Part shown: piece after piece, positions 21,483 through 32,560 of the stretch | How the letters are laid out: every line of letters begins with the position of its first letter | Numbering within the stretch: the first letter of the stretch is position 1 | NCBI GenBank assembly: GCA_021030905.1 | Contig: JAGFMI010000027.1 | Coordinates: forward strand, 372,001-436,000 | Direction: 5' to 3' | DNA length: 64,000 bases | Source: Pyrenula massariospora | Taxonomy: Eukaryota; Ascomycota; Eurotiomycetes; Pyrenulales; Pyrenulaceae | Translations under genes and position numbers: made by a program | The notes under the pieces: model-generated | The model's database searches: none | Told to the model about the DNA's origin: nothing | The model's input: only the letters and a program-made list of their open reading frames with translations

Positions 21483-23426
21483 TCACGAAAGATAGACTGG
21501 CATCGCACTCTCATAGTAGTGACTCGGAGGAGGCCGCCAAGGACACACAAAGACCGACAACTCCCACACACACCCTCTGAGCATCAATGTCCACCACGCA
21601 TCCCTCATCTCTTCCCGATTCTGATACCCTTTGGACTCAAGTATTTTTAGGTACTTGTCCACATTGTCAACATAGATATGAGCGACCTCCAGCATCCATG
21701 AAGCCTCCGGCGTTCCATAGTCATCACTTCGCCACTGCTTCTTCTCTAATGCATTCTCCTTTGCCCTGCTGACAGAGTCACAGTTTACTGATACATGTGC
21801 CCCAACAAGGTCAAGGTAGAATCTCTCTCTGATCTCATAATAAGGGGTATATGGGGTTTGAAGGTGATGCATGTCCTTTTCCGAGCCCGAACGCAATTGA
21901 ACTCGCTCTTGGTGTTCTAATTGAAGTCGCTGGAAATATTTCGTTGTCTCATTGAATATTTCACGGTTCACGGACAGTTTTCCTGCCAGCTCCGTTGTGC
22001 AGATATTTTGTGCAAACGGAAAGCCTCGATTGTTTCCATTATTGTCTTCTAGAATCTCGAGCTGCCTGAGCACCCAATCACACTGAGTACTCAATTGGCC
22101 GGCTCCAAGTCCTCGTAGATGCTTCATCATTACTCGTCTCGTCGAGACGTGCGAACAGACTCTGGTGCAGGCAATGCCCTGACGCAGCGGGTGATGGACT
22201 TTAGCGATGTAGGAATTGTGAAGAGGCATGAAAGGTGAAAGCATGGCAATAGCGTCATTGAATCCCTGCAATACTTCGTGATTGCCGCCCTGGAAGAATC
22301 CATCCTTGGACCACTGGGTAACAACTTTCTCAAATGCATTTTCGGTAACGCCAAGGGTCCTCAACATGGATTCGATCAAACTCATGTCCTTCTCATGATT
22401 GGCAACTAAGGGAAAGTCTCTGATATGGAGTTCCTTGCAACCAGGCACGATTCCGAAGGACAGTTTGTCGGAAGCTGTTGAAGGTATGATGGAGTCGACT
22501 GCATTCATTAGCGGAGTATCAACTCGTACATTGTCATTATATGTGAAATGTAGCACAATGCCGAGGCTATTAATCTTCACTGACGAAACATTGAATTCTG
22601 TTCCTTCAGCTCGCATAGTCCCTTCGCTAGATAGCGGGTCTACTGTCACCCAACGCATGCCCAGTCTGTGCGCAATCACCATAATATCTCCCAATGTGCT
22701 TCGAGCAAGCGGGCGGACGATATCAGAGGGCATAAAGTCCCAAGATTGTTCTCGAAGACGAATTGCAAAATTGGCCCATCGAGGTGATGCTGGTGGAGGG
22801 ATTTGCGTGGAACTGGATGAGGTCACCTTCGAAACTTTGCGGATCTGACTCTCGGTTAGGTAGCCAGAAGGTAAGATCGGCTTAGGAGAGTCATAGATCA
22901 TGTTTTCATCTGGCAGCTCTTCTTGGAGTAGCACTTCTTGCTTCCGATGTAGATTTTCCAGCAAACTCAGCCAGCCAACCAATTCAGGGTATCTCAGTGG
23001 ATCTTCAGACTTTGATTTTTTCGCTACAAGAGTCTGTGTGCGAGATTCATCTGTGCCTGTCACAACTATCAAGTCTCCGTGCCTCGAAATTGGGACGCGC
23101 TGCCACCAGAGCCAAAGCCTGTGGAGAATATCGAACCTGTAGACAAATGGTCTATTGCTGTCTTCGACTTGCCAAAGGAATCTCTGATCGCCATCAACTT
23201 CGCAGAATGTGAAAGTAGGTGTCATGACAATAGTTTCGAATCGGAACTCGCTCCATCGCCAACGTAGCCTTACTCCATTGTGCCATCTGCCTATCACGGT
23301 CTGCTGGCATCGCCGATATCCATCTGCCGTCCCGAAAAATGCTTGCAACATTTGCACGAATGCAATTTCAAGACCTAAAAGCGCTATGACAAGCGCAACC
23401 ACTGCAATATTCGCATCTTCTGACAT
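21483..23426 (-). CDS. Modin-family protein
   Basis: A 647-aa single-exon protein of a fungus-specific family annotated as modin, a name linked to the Podospora mod genes that modify heterokaryon incompatibility (from memory). The N-terminus has one hydrophobic helix (VVALVIALLGLEIAFVQML) followed by the conserved block FFGTADGYRRCQ and a Trp-rich RLRWRWSEFRFE. The middle carries conserved features such as WVTVDP and the C-terminal part has the helical YLDLVGAHVSVNCDSV. No catalytic motif is visible, so a structural or signalling role is likely. A TGAGTCA motif occurs about 80 bp upstream of the start (23505-23511). The P450 downstream on the same strand is 0.7 kb away and not obviously linked. 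Confidence 0.72.
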   Translation of the reverse strand: MSEDANIAVVALVIALLGLEIAFVQMLQAFFGTADGYRRCQQTVIGRWHNGVRLRWRWSEFRFETIVMTPTFTFCEVDGDQRFLWQVEDSNRPFVYRFDILHRLWLWWQRVPISRHGDLIVVTGTDESRTQTLVAKKSKSEDPLRYPELVGWLSLLENLHRKQEVLLQEELPDENMIYDSPKPILPSGYLTESQIRKVSKVTSSSSTQIPPPASPRWANFAIRLREQSWDFMPSDIVRPLARSTLGDIMVIAHRLGMRWVTVDPLSSEGTMRAEGTEFNVSSVKINSLGIVLHFTYNDNVRVDTPLMNAVDSIIPSTASDKLSFGIVPGCKELHIRDFPLVANHEKDMSLIESMLRTLGVTENAFEKVVTQWSKDGFFQGGNHEVLQGFNDAIAMLSPFMPLHNSYIAKVHHPLRQGIACTRVCSHVSTRRVMMKHLRGLGAGQLSTQCDWVLRQLEILEDNNGNNRGFPFAQNICTTELAGKLSVNREIFNETTKYFQRLQLEHQERVQLRSGSEKDMHHLQTPYTPYYEIRERFYLDLVGAHVSVNCDSVSRAKENALEKKQWRSDDYGTPEASWMLEVAHIYVDNVDKYLKILESKGYQNREEMRDAWWTLMLRGCVWELSVFVCPWRPPPSHYYESAMPVYLS

Positions 23427-24993
23427 TTTCCTCTAGGATGGGGATATTAAGTATCTCGGGACACGGCATGTATGTAATGCGAAGAAATCAGAAATGCTGG
23501 CGATTGAGTCAAAAAGAAAGGCAAAGGAGCTAGAATAACATAGCAGGCTTGGCCACTAAAATTGATTATACGTGTAGCATCACCCACGGCATGCAGAAGG
23601 CTCATAGAAGAAGAAAAGTTCAAACTAAAACTCAAGATGAACTCCATCAGTGCCTAGCATGGCTAAGACTATGCATTTGACAAGGGGTCGAGATGCTGGG
23701 GCAGTAAATGATGGGGGCCGACACAGAGCACGTCCCATGTGTCTGCTTACCAACAGACATTCAAAGATCTCTGGGAGTATTTCGACTGTAGAGGTTGACG
23801 GTCTGGTAGAAAGAACTCTTACGTAGAGCCCGGAGAATACCGAATTACAGTAAAACATTGACCGGTATTAGGACCGTTGTATCGAACATCTTTCTCACAG
23901 GCAAGGAACTCATTCTCCGTCTGCTGGCGACCTCCATTCTAGAATTCGAAATCTGCGGATACAGCCGTGAAGGTTTAACTTATACAGAGTGAGGGAGCTT
24001 TAAGAATCCACGAAGATGTAGTTGCTTATATCAATGCTCTACTATGTAAGCTCTTGAGAGCTTCAGCAGAATTCTCAGTAGCATTGTGGTAGTTGGGTTG
24101 CTGCCGTTGACGATCTCTAATAGGTTTTGGAGAGTAGTAACCAACGGAAGATCTCTCATTGATCGAATCCCAGAAGGGAAACCTTGCTTGTTAATGTTGT
24201 CGATGGAGAAGCGGTCTTGCAATTTGACGAAGAAGAAAGTCTTGCGTATGTATTTTCCGTTCTCAAGGCCGTGAAAGGTAATGACATGGAGAATGATAAA
24301 TGGGGCGCAAGTTCCCAAAAAGGACAGTGACACATCAATAATGTAGCACTGATCTTTGTCTGAAGCAAAGGCAGCAAAACAAATTCTGAAGTCGAAGATG
24401 AAACATGGAGAGGTAATTGCCAAGACCTCTTCCTGCTCAAGGTGGTGGGCCCTCGGCTGGCTCGAATGGGAAACTGGGAGAGGTTTAGGTAGACGTCAGG
24501 GGTTACACCCTACTGCAACGCGCAGCTGTAGCTATTCTCCAGTTTTGAGTGGAATCTAGATAATCTACAAGTGAATGAAAGAGGAAGGCATTTCCAAATC
24601 ATTTGATTGATACAAAATGGAACGTTGCTATCTCATCTATATGTACACAGATCCCCCAAGCCTGGCAGTGATCTCGGAAAAGAGGTGGTCCAAAGGAAGA
24701 AAAATGAGAACAATGCTGTAGTGGTTAAGCAAGGTCGATCTAGTCATTTACAACGGCAATATTCGTCAAGTCCGAACTTCCATGCCATCGCATCGAAAAT
24801 AGGAGCTTCTCAGCTCCCTAAACCGATCTAAAACGGTGTGTATCCAGAGATCCGAGAGCGCACATGTTCTACAGAAAATTTTGGTCTTTTGTTTTTCGGC
24901 AATCATCTCGCCCAAACGCCATCGTCACGAGTGGTAGCTTCTCTCAAAATCGTCCGGCCGTGTCTCCCAGCGGCCGATATGTAAGACCGCAGC
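23427..24993. other. Intergenic region between modin gene and STE12
   Basis: About 1.6 kb. A 130-aa frame on the minus strand (24031-24423) is open but has no recognisable domain, no convincing splice partners and an overlapping competing frame, so I do not call it. The rest is the modin promoter and the STE12 3' UTR. Confidence 0.45.
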
Positions 24994-27480
24994 CTAGATC
25001 CGCTGCTGTAACAGTTGGGGTTGAATCATCTGCGCATGATTGCCTTGCATGGGCATCGCATATGCTGGCTGGCCCATATGCATACCGCTGCTGGTCATGG
25101 CAGGCATGCTGGTAACATTTTGCGGCATTGATGTCGGGCCGCCCATGCTCATGCTCATGCTCATCGAGGACATGGGAAGCCCAAAATGCTCCTCTGGAGG
25201 TGAATCTTCGCCAAGAGATCCGAACTCATTTTCTTCATTCTCCAGGTCTTCGTCCGAAAGGATCGGCGCCGGTTGGCCGTCAGCGGTAGTGGTCTCATGG
25301 GTTCGGCGGTGTCTAGAAGGGTGTCAGCGATACGCTCGGAGGAACACAGGTTGGAAGACGTCATCAAATAAAGTAGCAAAGCGGAGGACTATTTTCGGAG
25401 GGTGTGGCTAAAACTTACTGGGCAAGGTTGTCTGATCTGGAGAAGGCTTTGTTGCAGTATGGACAAATGTATGGGCGCTCTTGTGTGTGGGTCCGCACGT
25501 GCCTGCATAAACGCCCAGTCAGCTTCGGCGCTTAGAGAAATGAAACCTGGTCAACCAGCGGGTGGCTGCAGCCAGGCCACATGCAAAACATAGATGCCAA
25601 AATAGACTCACCGTTTCAGATGCTCAAGACGTTTGAATAACCGTCCACACGTTGGGATAGGGCAAGAATGTGATTTGTGGGGATAGGGTCCCAATTCCAT
25701 CATCGTGGCGCTCCGAGCCCGGCGCACAGGTCCAGGTCGCTCCGCGCGAATCGCCGGGCTGTTGTGCAGAGAACTCATACCGTTCAACGCTTCTTCATTG
25801 ACCAGGTGCGAGAGGTCGTCCCGTGGGCTGATTATCCCGGCCTGAGCCTGCGGTGGACTCTCTTCCAAACTTGGTAGGGGAGTTCCATGCCGAGAAAGCT
25901 CATGTAGAAGGTCTTTCTGATGCACCACCGTGGAGGCATAGCTATTGGTCAAGCCTGGTGGAGAGTCTTGTGCAGATTCGTCACCCTCTGCTACCGGGAG
26001 GACAGAGCTAGAGACAGACCGGCGGAGATCGCTGGGTCGATGAACGGCATGTGCTTTCGGTGGACCGCCAGCCGAATGAGCGGCAGCATTGGCTGCAACG
26101 GCATTAAGAACAGAGGAAGGGATGGAAGACCGTCGTCGGCGCTGCTTGTAAGTGGGAGAGCCTTCGATAACAGAGTAAACATTCGACGAGGGAAACGTCC
26201 GGGTTGCAGTTGAGAATTGAGGACCGGCGACGGTTGACTGCGGTAGTTGCGGCATGGAGCTGTAGGCGTTGTTGGACGCCATGTCAGGAATCGCAGAGTA
26301 AAGCCCGGTATCTTCGTTGGCAATGTAAGCTGGTTCGGCACCAAGAGGCATTGCATGCTGGGGTGGAGTCACTGGCTCAAAGGAAATTCCTCGATTGCTG
26401 TAATCTTCGTAATGGGAGGATACGAAAGATGGCGCGGGGGAGTACTCCATATATGTCGGCATCGAGGTATGACGCTGGTGTACCCTCGACAGCGGGATGC
26501 CGTTGCGGTCATACTGGAGCTGGGTATAGTCCTGCTCCTGCTTCGTTATTCCTGCACCTACGTTATTCGACATGTTCATTGGATTGTATGTTGCCCTTTG
26601 ATTTGATTCTTCTGGTACCATTGGCATTGTCTGAGGAACCATAGAAGGCGGTGGCATGGCATCCACCGGTCGAATAACGGGTGAGGTGGATGAGGAGTAG
26701 GAGGTGCCTGCGTTGGCAGAGAAGGAAGAAGAATTGGCTTGTTGGGCCTTCGTCAACTGTTCGAATAGTGATTGAGAAGAGTCAAACTCGAATGACAAAG
26801 CTGGTTCGCTAACAGCCACCGTAGTAGCTTCTTGGTTCATCTTCTCCCTCTTCAAGTCGCGCTCCAGCGCATCAAGGAAAAGGCGGTCATGTGGAACACT
26901 GTACCAATAGAAGACCTTTTGCTTCTTCTGCGTTCGGATGCAGTTGTTCTTGTACAAAAAGTCGAGAAATGGACTCTTCGGTTCCTCAAGGGAAGCATCC
27001 GTGCCGGATTTCAAGTTTCGAAGGTCGGAAAAGATGCCCTCTTCGAATTTCTTCGAGTTCTTGACCGGGCGGCCGAAGGCTTGGAATCGGAAGGAGAGGC
27101 ATCGTACGATGTCGGTTCCAGAAATATGAAAGAGATTGTTCCTGCGAAATATTAGACACATTGATAAGATTGGTGGTGTGGGCATTATACCATAGAACGC
27201 AAGAGACATATTCTCCGGTAGGAAGTAAGAATCGTCGAATGAACTGGTCTGGGCTCCAGTCAACCGGCGCGGATATTAAGAAGTATTTCACTGCACCGCG
27301 TTGTTAGCCCCTGTCGGTGAACATTTGTCGCGAATGTAGAGTGAAGACTCAGTCTATATGTGGGAGGGAGGAGGACTTACAATTGTCGACTTGCTGTAGG
27401 GCGACCTGTGCATCTTGAGGCAAGCTCTGTTGCGCTTCGTTAGACAGCATAAATGTTTCCGGCTTCTGGGGCGGAGCCAT
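24994..27480 (-). CDS. STE12: Ste12/SteA homeodomain and C2H2 transcription factor
   Basis: Nuclear target of the pheromone/invasive-growth MAP kinase cascade, needed for mating and, in pathogens, host penetration. Five exons (27381-27480, 27191-27290, 25612-27141, 25419-25502, 24994-25312) give 710 aa, close to Aspergillus SteA (~690). The N-terminal STE homeodomain runs over exons 1-3 ([58 protein letters not shown]). A long Ser/Pro/Gln-rich middle follows. Two C2H2 fingers, absent from yeast Ste12, span three exons ([36 protein letters not shown]). The tail is Met-rich ([10 protein letters not shown]). In Magnaporthe, Colletotrichum and others, an exon encoding finger sequence is alternatively spliced; the 84-nt in-frame exon 25419-25502 is the same type of cassette. 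The start was chosen because it joins the conserved homeodomain in phase. Confidence 0.95.
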
Positions 27481-28111
27481 TGCAGCACCATGTTGTGAGT
27501 ACATCGCGTGAAGAGTCGTTACAACTCTGAGACGATGTAAAGGCTAAGGGCGAACAATGTTTCGATGATCGGTCCGCGCAACGGCGAGCGTTCGAATTTC
27601 TCTGGCACCGGAAATGAGATATCGTTGATGACACGCTCGCCAAGGGATGCAGCGACACGAAGAGTCAGAGGCCTGTCCTGGCACGAAAGGGTAATAATAG
27701 ACGTTTTGAATGTTTGAAGAATGTAGCGAACGTGGGAGATTTGGGTCGAGTTAAGATTGAGGCCTGCCTCTGAACGTCCTGACGCGGTTGATGTCGAGAA
27801 GAATAAGAGAGCGACAGGCCAGCCCGTACAATTGTAGATCTCCCAAATCTCTACGACGGTCGACTCCGAGGTGGCGAGGAGGGGGGGGTCGAAGAGTAGA
27901 AACGAAAGTGTAGGGTGGAGGGAGAAACAAAACCTCAACTGCTGGACGGGGGTGGGAGCAGTAAAAGATGAGACAAGCCCAGTGCAAAAGGGGAGCTGAT
28001 GAAGCAGTAACGGGCGGGTGGTGGTGAAGTGGGAGAACTGTTTGAGGGCTGGAATGAGAATGGGCAAGCGGGAAAGGGGGGGCGAGATTCTTGGGGTGGT
28101 CAGGGTTCGCC

Positions 28112-28136
28112 GGGGGGGAGGGGGGAGGGGGAAGGG
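28112..28136 (+). promoter_or_regulatory. G-quadruplex-type G-run upstream of STE12
   Basis: Four G-blocks of 7, 6, 5 and 3 separated by single A or AA fit the G3+N1-7 quadruplex pattern. About 630 bp upstream of the STE12 start, on the strand opposite to the transcript. A second related tract lies at 28252-28269 with blocks of 6, 6 and 4. Structure formation is inferred. Confidence 0.5.
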
Positions 28137-29894
28137 CAAGATTGTGGTGGTGTTGAGAAGGGAAGAGATGTGTTTGAGAATTTTAGGCATGGGGCTTTCT
28201 GACTGCTAGGGTGATGGTGGTGGAGGCCGGTGGTACCTTAGGGTTGAACCAGGGGGGAGGGGGGAGGGGAGCAGAGGCCAACGCCAGGAACTAACGCGCT
28301 AACAGGTCAGGGAGGTGTTTTCAAATGACCGCCATCCACATAACGGTCAAGGCGAGGTCAGAGGGTGCAGGAGTAACTAAAAGCGGGCATGGCAGAGGCA
28401 GTAACAGGGGCGCTGGCATGGCTAACAGGCGACTAACAGGAAGGCGCTGTCCGGGCGCGCGGTGGATTGGCGGGTCGCCCGAGGCCTGTGGAGCGCGTGG
28501 CTGCCATGGCTGTTGGCCTGTGGTTGGCTCCTTCTGCTCCCCGAGGCCACCCGAGCTAAGCCTGAGGGAGCTAACTGCTCGCATCCTGGTGCTTAGGATA
28601 ATCATATGGGTATTACAGTTAAACAAGGTACGACTGCCTGCTCGTCTTTGAGAAACAAAGGTTGGTATCTAACAGTCTGACTACGAAGCTACAAAGGCGC
28701 AGCCTCTCTCGATGCTGCTGACGAGTACTACCGCTGAAAAGTAATCTCTCCCAGCCACCGCAGTCCGCGCGCGCTTGTTGCATTTGCGAGTCAGGTACAA
28801 GACCTCGTCATGTGAATCCCAAATGTCCGGGGCGGTCCGGGTTGGACGTAATTGATCTCGCATACTCGCACTTGCTGATGAGCGTGCTTACCGTGAGGGC
28901 AGGGATGGACAGTCACACCGACTCGGCAAATGACACGCGTGACCAGCGTTCCTTTTCTTCGCACATCATTTATGCAGCACTCGTATTGGACTCGGATATG
29001 GCCATCGCTGGACCCGGTCCAGGCATTGAGGCGGTGTTCTTCGCCAACGAGCGAAGTCTTGGGAACCTTTTGCCTCTGCGTGAGGTCTTACTCCCAAGCC
29101 GCGTGGGTCTCTGCCCATTCCACAGCGGGCGGACGTAATCTCAACGCATGCGTCCGCCGGAGCATGTGAGCGCCTGGAGATCAACCAGCGCGTGACTGCA
29201 GGCTGTCGAGACCTCTCGCAGCGCAAATTCGCGTGATGGCCTCCAGTCGCTCTTGTTACTATTGTTGTGGTGGTCGGGGGACCGAGGATACGCTGGCGAT
29301 GCAGGTGGCCATTGGGCGGATCGCGCATTGGCGACGGACCAGATAAGGCTGGCTTGGGCGGCTGCAGAGCGCCGGGGCCTGGGAAAGACTTGGAACAAGC
29401 GATGTGCCCGGGGTTGCAGCACGCCAGTTCCCCCTTCTGAAACGAGCCAACGGATGGCCAGGGAGGCACGCATTCTGTAACTGCCGCCCGTCGGCGGATC
29501 TGCTAGGCTGCTTCCGTCCTCCTCGACAGGCCGCACAGATCGCCGCCCACACGGAATATCCTTCGCCCAAGCTGACGAGGATTTCGCGACAGCCAACGGA
29601 GTTCAGAAAGGAGCTGACCGTCCCTGTCGTGCAACCCACGCACATGCGCTTCCTCCACTCGCAGCCTGGCGCAAAGCGCGACCTCGATGAAATTCCGCCT
29701 GCTAACCGCTCTTTCGCACATATTTCTATATCCGACGAAATTGCTTGGTCAACAGACCACCAGAATTCGCTGTGAGAGCAGCTGATTCAGGAGATTTTCC
29801 CCGTCATTTTTGAAAAGGGCGGCTCTTCTATATTTGAACTTCGAAAGATGAGGCTTCGAGACCAGTTGGGCGAGATCTAGCGTAGCTACACAAA

Positions 29895-29911
29895 ATGCAT
29901 GCATGCATGCA
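29895..29911. repeat. ATGC tetranucleotide repeat
   Basis: Four perfect ATGC units plus A, a self-complementary purine-pyrimidine alternating tract in non-coding sequence. Confidence 0.8.
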
Positions 29912-31737
29912 CACTGACGCGAGCCACCAACACCGTAGCGGATATATCCGCCGAGTCATTCTCCCTAGATCCATCGCTGTCTACACGACGCTAAGCACAA
30001 GAAGTCCCGGCTGTCGAGACTCCAAGGCAAAAAGCATCGAGCTGCTGAGCATACTCTCATGGTGCAGTAGTAGTAGGGAGAGAACAACCTCCGGAGACGG
30101 CTGGAAAGTTCGCCTCGGCATGAGCGATGCTTTCCTTCAGAAAAATGGCCCACGTCTTTTCGGTCATGAAGCGACCCCTACAAATTCATAGAAAGAGAGA
30201 AACATTGGTCGGAGGTATTGCTACTTGAGGTAGTCAAGCCACGCGCTTTGCCTGTTCCTATGCAGAAGGGCTCGAAGCTCACAGTAGTGGGTCGTCGGCT
30301 CAGTAGCTAACAGTGGGTCCTAGCTCAAGGCTTGAACAAGCCCCCACGCGAGAGGGAACTGATCGATAACAATAACCGAAGTCAATATGACTTTAACTCG
30401 TACCATCGCAGGGGTTGATCTGGCGATTTCACGCCCTTTGGAGCTGACATCATGGTTTTGAAGTAGCAGATTGGTCTGCCGACAGTATCTCAACACCAAA
30501 GTATGTCTGGGCTGTATCCGCACCCACATCGGTCTGGTAATGCGTTCCTCTCTAGCCACAATTGTCGGCAGCTGTAAGCGGCTGTGGAGCTGTGGACTGT
30601 GCGTAGAGTGAAGTAGCCCGTGGGAATGACCGAGGGGTGAGAAAGTCTAGAAACGATGATGATGATGTGATGTGATCTAGAGCGTGGAGCTCCGCTGCAG
30701 GAGGTGCGAGCTGAAACTCCAAAGCCGGGGGTTTCAGAATGTTGAGACAGCCAAGCCTGAGATTTCCTGGCCACCTTCCGCCTTGGGCCTTCTCTCTGCC
30801 CCACAGCTTGATGCGCATCAAAATCTTAATCGAAAGGGGTCAAGGTCGATTGTCACGCCATGGACCAATAATGGCTTTGGGCCGCTTGACTGACATCGTG
30901 GCATCGAAGGCCAACCTAGCCGTGGAACATTCTATTCCCATGATTCGGCGGCCGACTACGTATCTAGCAAATGGGAAACAAAAGATCTGAAGACAAGCAG
31001 GGGCTGAGTCCCTGCCATGTCATAGGTTTTATGCAAGCCATCTCTGGTCGAACCTTGAATTTTGTTGCTCACGGTGCAGCAACACCGGCCAATTCATCGA
31101 GAGCCGTGCTTCGCCGTTTTCATCACACTTCACACGCATCGATTGCGTAGAGCTCTCTAAGCGTTGTAAATGGCCGGGGTGATGGTCAACGGTTCTATCA
31201 CACGTTTCCTCGGATGGGTCGTGACTAATTTTTTGGACTGTAAGCAAGATCTATGTCGTGGGCATAGCTCTCCTACGAGCTGCTGATGAGTCTCGACATG
31301 GATGCAATCCAAGAGGAGACATCTTCCAAGAGCTCGTCTCTGTGAATCGTGTCAGTAAGGTCCTCCTAGACTCATGTAGGCGAAAGGCATGGCATCCCAG
31401 TGCCGAAGGATAAGTCCATTATCGGCCAAGCTACATCCACTTCACAGGGTTGCTGCCGGACTGAACAGTCCGGCATAGATGTCGATCAAACAGAACTTCG
31501 ATCGACACTGGGACATGCTGGCAGGATCAGGGAAAGTGCCAAACGCATTGCTATGTAAGCTCGGGATATTGTCCGTGTTTCCGCTGTAACGTACTGCACA
31601 CACTGCACAGTAATAGAGCTCTGAAGGCTCGGTTAAGACAAACACCATAGCAAGTCTTTTGCGGCAGCGGAGCGCTCCTTAATAGTCTTCATATGATAGA
31701 TTTCTACCTAGGCGTAGCAGCCGTTGATTAACTCTAT

Positions 31738-32560
31738 TTAGTGGCGTGCCTCCTTGCTGCGAGCTTCGGGATTTGGACGCTTCGTTGCTTGTTTTTGGCT
31801 CAGGTTCAATGTTCCAGCAGAGAGCATTCCCGCTCTTGGAGCTCCCACTTCTCGGACTCGTCTCCTTACTGGCCTTTTCTTTGAGATCGATGGTCTCTCG
31901 AGGACAATGCCATTCCTTTGCGCCTCTTTTCCGCGTAAGTCTTCACGAGCACGGTTCTTCGCGTGAATGCCTCTCCTGTGAGCTAATGGCATTTTCTCTT
32001 GCCCTAGAATCGATGTCGTAGCGCCGAGACTCTGAAGTCGCATATCGACGGCTTGATGACGCTTGACCCCTTGTGGCGTATTGCTTTGATTGCTGTCAAG
32101 AAGGTGCGATTCTTTCAATAGTCGTTGTAAAGCAAGGTCATTCTTAAGATTCATATTTTCAGGCTCATCTTGCTGTAGTTCAGGCGATACATCGCTGATC
32201 ATTGACGCCTAAACAGTAAGAATTTTGAACGTGATACACTGTACAGGATGGGTAGATTATCTGTAGACCTACTTTCAGACTTTTCGAAGATGCGGACCTC
32301 GGCTCTGATGACATAACGTGCTCAACAACCTGCACGTATTGGCCAGCGTCGCTGTCGGAATCGAAACCTTTCCAATCAGAAGCTGAAGATTCCGTGGCGT
32401 CGTCCTCTGTTGAGCCTTCAACGAGACTCGGAGTTATCACTGGTTGGTCTTCTAACGGTTGAAACTGTGCCTCAAAAAAGTGCTTGAAGACCGTCGTTGA
32501 GTCTGATTGGTTGATTCTGGGATCGCTGGAGCGCGCTGAACGCCTTCTGAAAGGTTTCAT
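31738..32560 (-). CDS. FAF1: Faf1-like 40S ribosomal subunit assembly factor
   Basis: Nucleolar protein needed for early pre-rRNA cleavage and 18S rRNA production. Exons 32273-32560 and 31738-32208, intron 32209-32272, give 252 aa, shorter than yeast Faf1 (~346). Matching landmarks: N-terminal FKHFFEAQFQPLE; acidic-Ser middle (EDDATESSASDW); NLKNDLALQRLLKESHLLDS, the best conserved block; RLQSLGATTSILGQEKMPLA with HRRGIHAK; and the basic C-terminus with EAQRNGIVLE. The exon joint makes SLKASMISDV in frame. Both flanks are AT-rich and gene-poor. The assignment rests on the ordered motifs; the protein is diverged outside them. Confidence 0.8.

Larger units (their letters stand above)
27481..31737. 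other. Long gene-free region upstream of STE12
   Basis: About 4.3 kb with no supported gene. Open frames overlap on both strands and have no family resemblance. Pyrimidine-rich sequence on the STE12 strand between 27800 and 28300 is consistent with an extended promoter and leader. Two G-runs of quadruplex type lie here (listed separately), plus an ATGC repeat at 29895-29911. The right-hand part is the FAF1 3' flank. Confidence 0.5.

Noticed and set aside
19125-23426. P450 plus transporter plus nearby genes as a secondary-metabolite cluster
   Set aside because: No polyketide synthase, NRPS, terpene cyclase or other core enzyme in the window.
24031-24423. 130-codon minus frame between the modin gene and STE12
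   Set aside because: No domain, competing frame in the same place, no splice partners; could be revisited with transcript data.
27519-28190. 223-codon open frame on the minus strand just upstream of STE12
   Set aside because: Pro/Leu/Thr-rich low complexity from a pyrimidine-rich leader, no domain, ends right before the STE12 start; better explained as promoter or leader.
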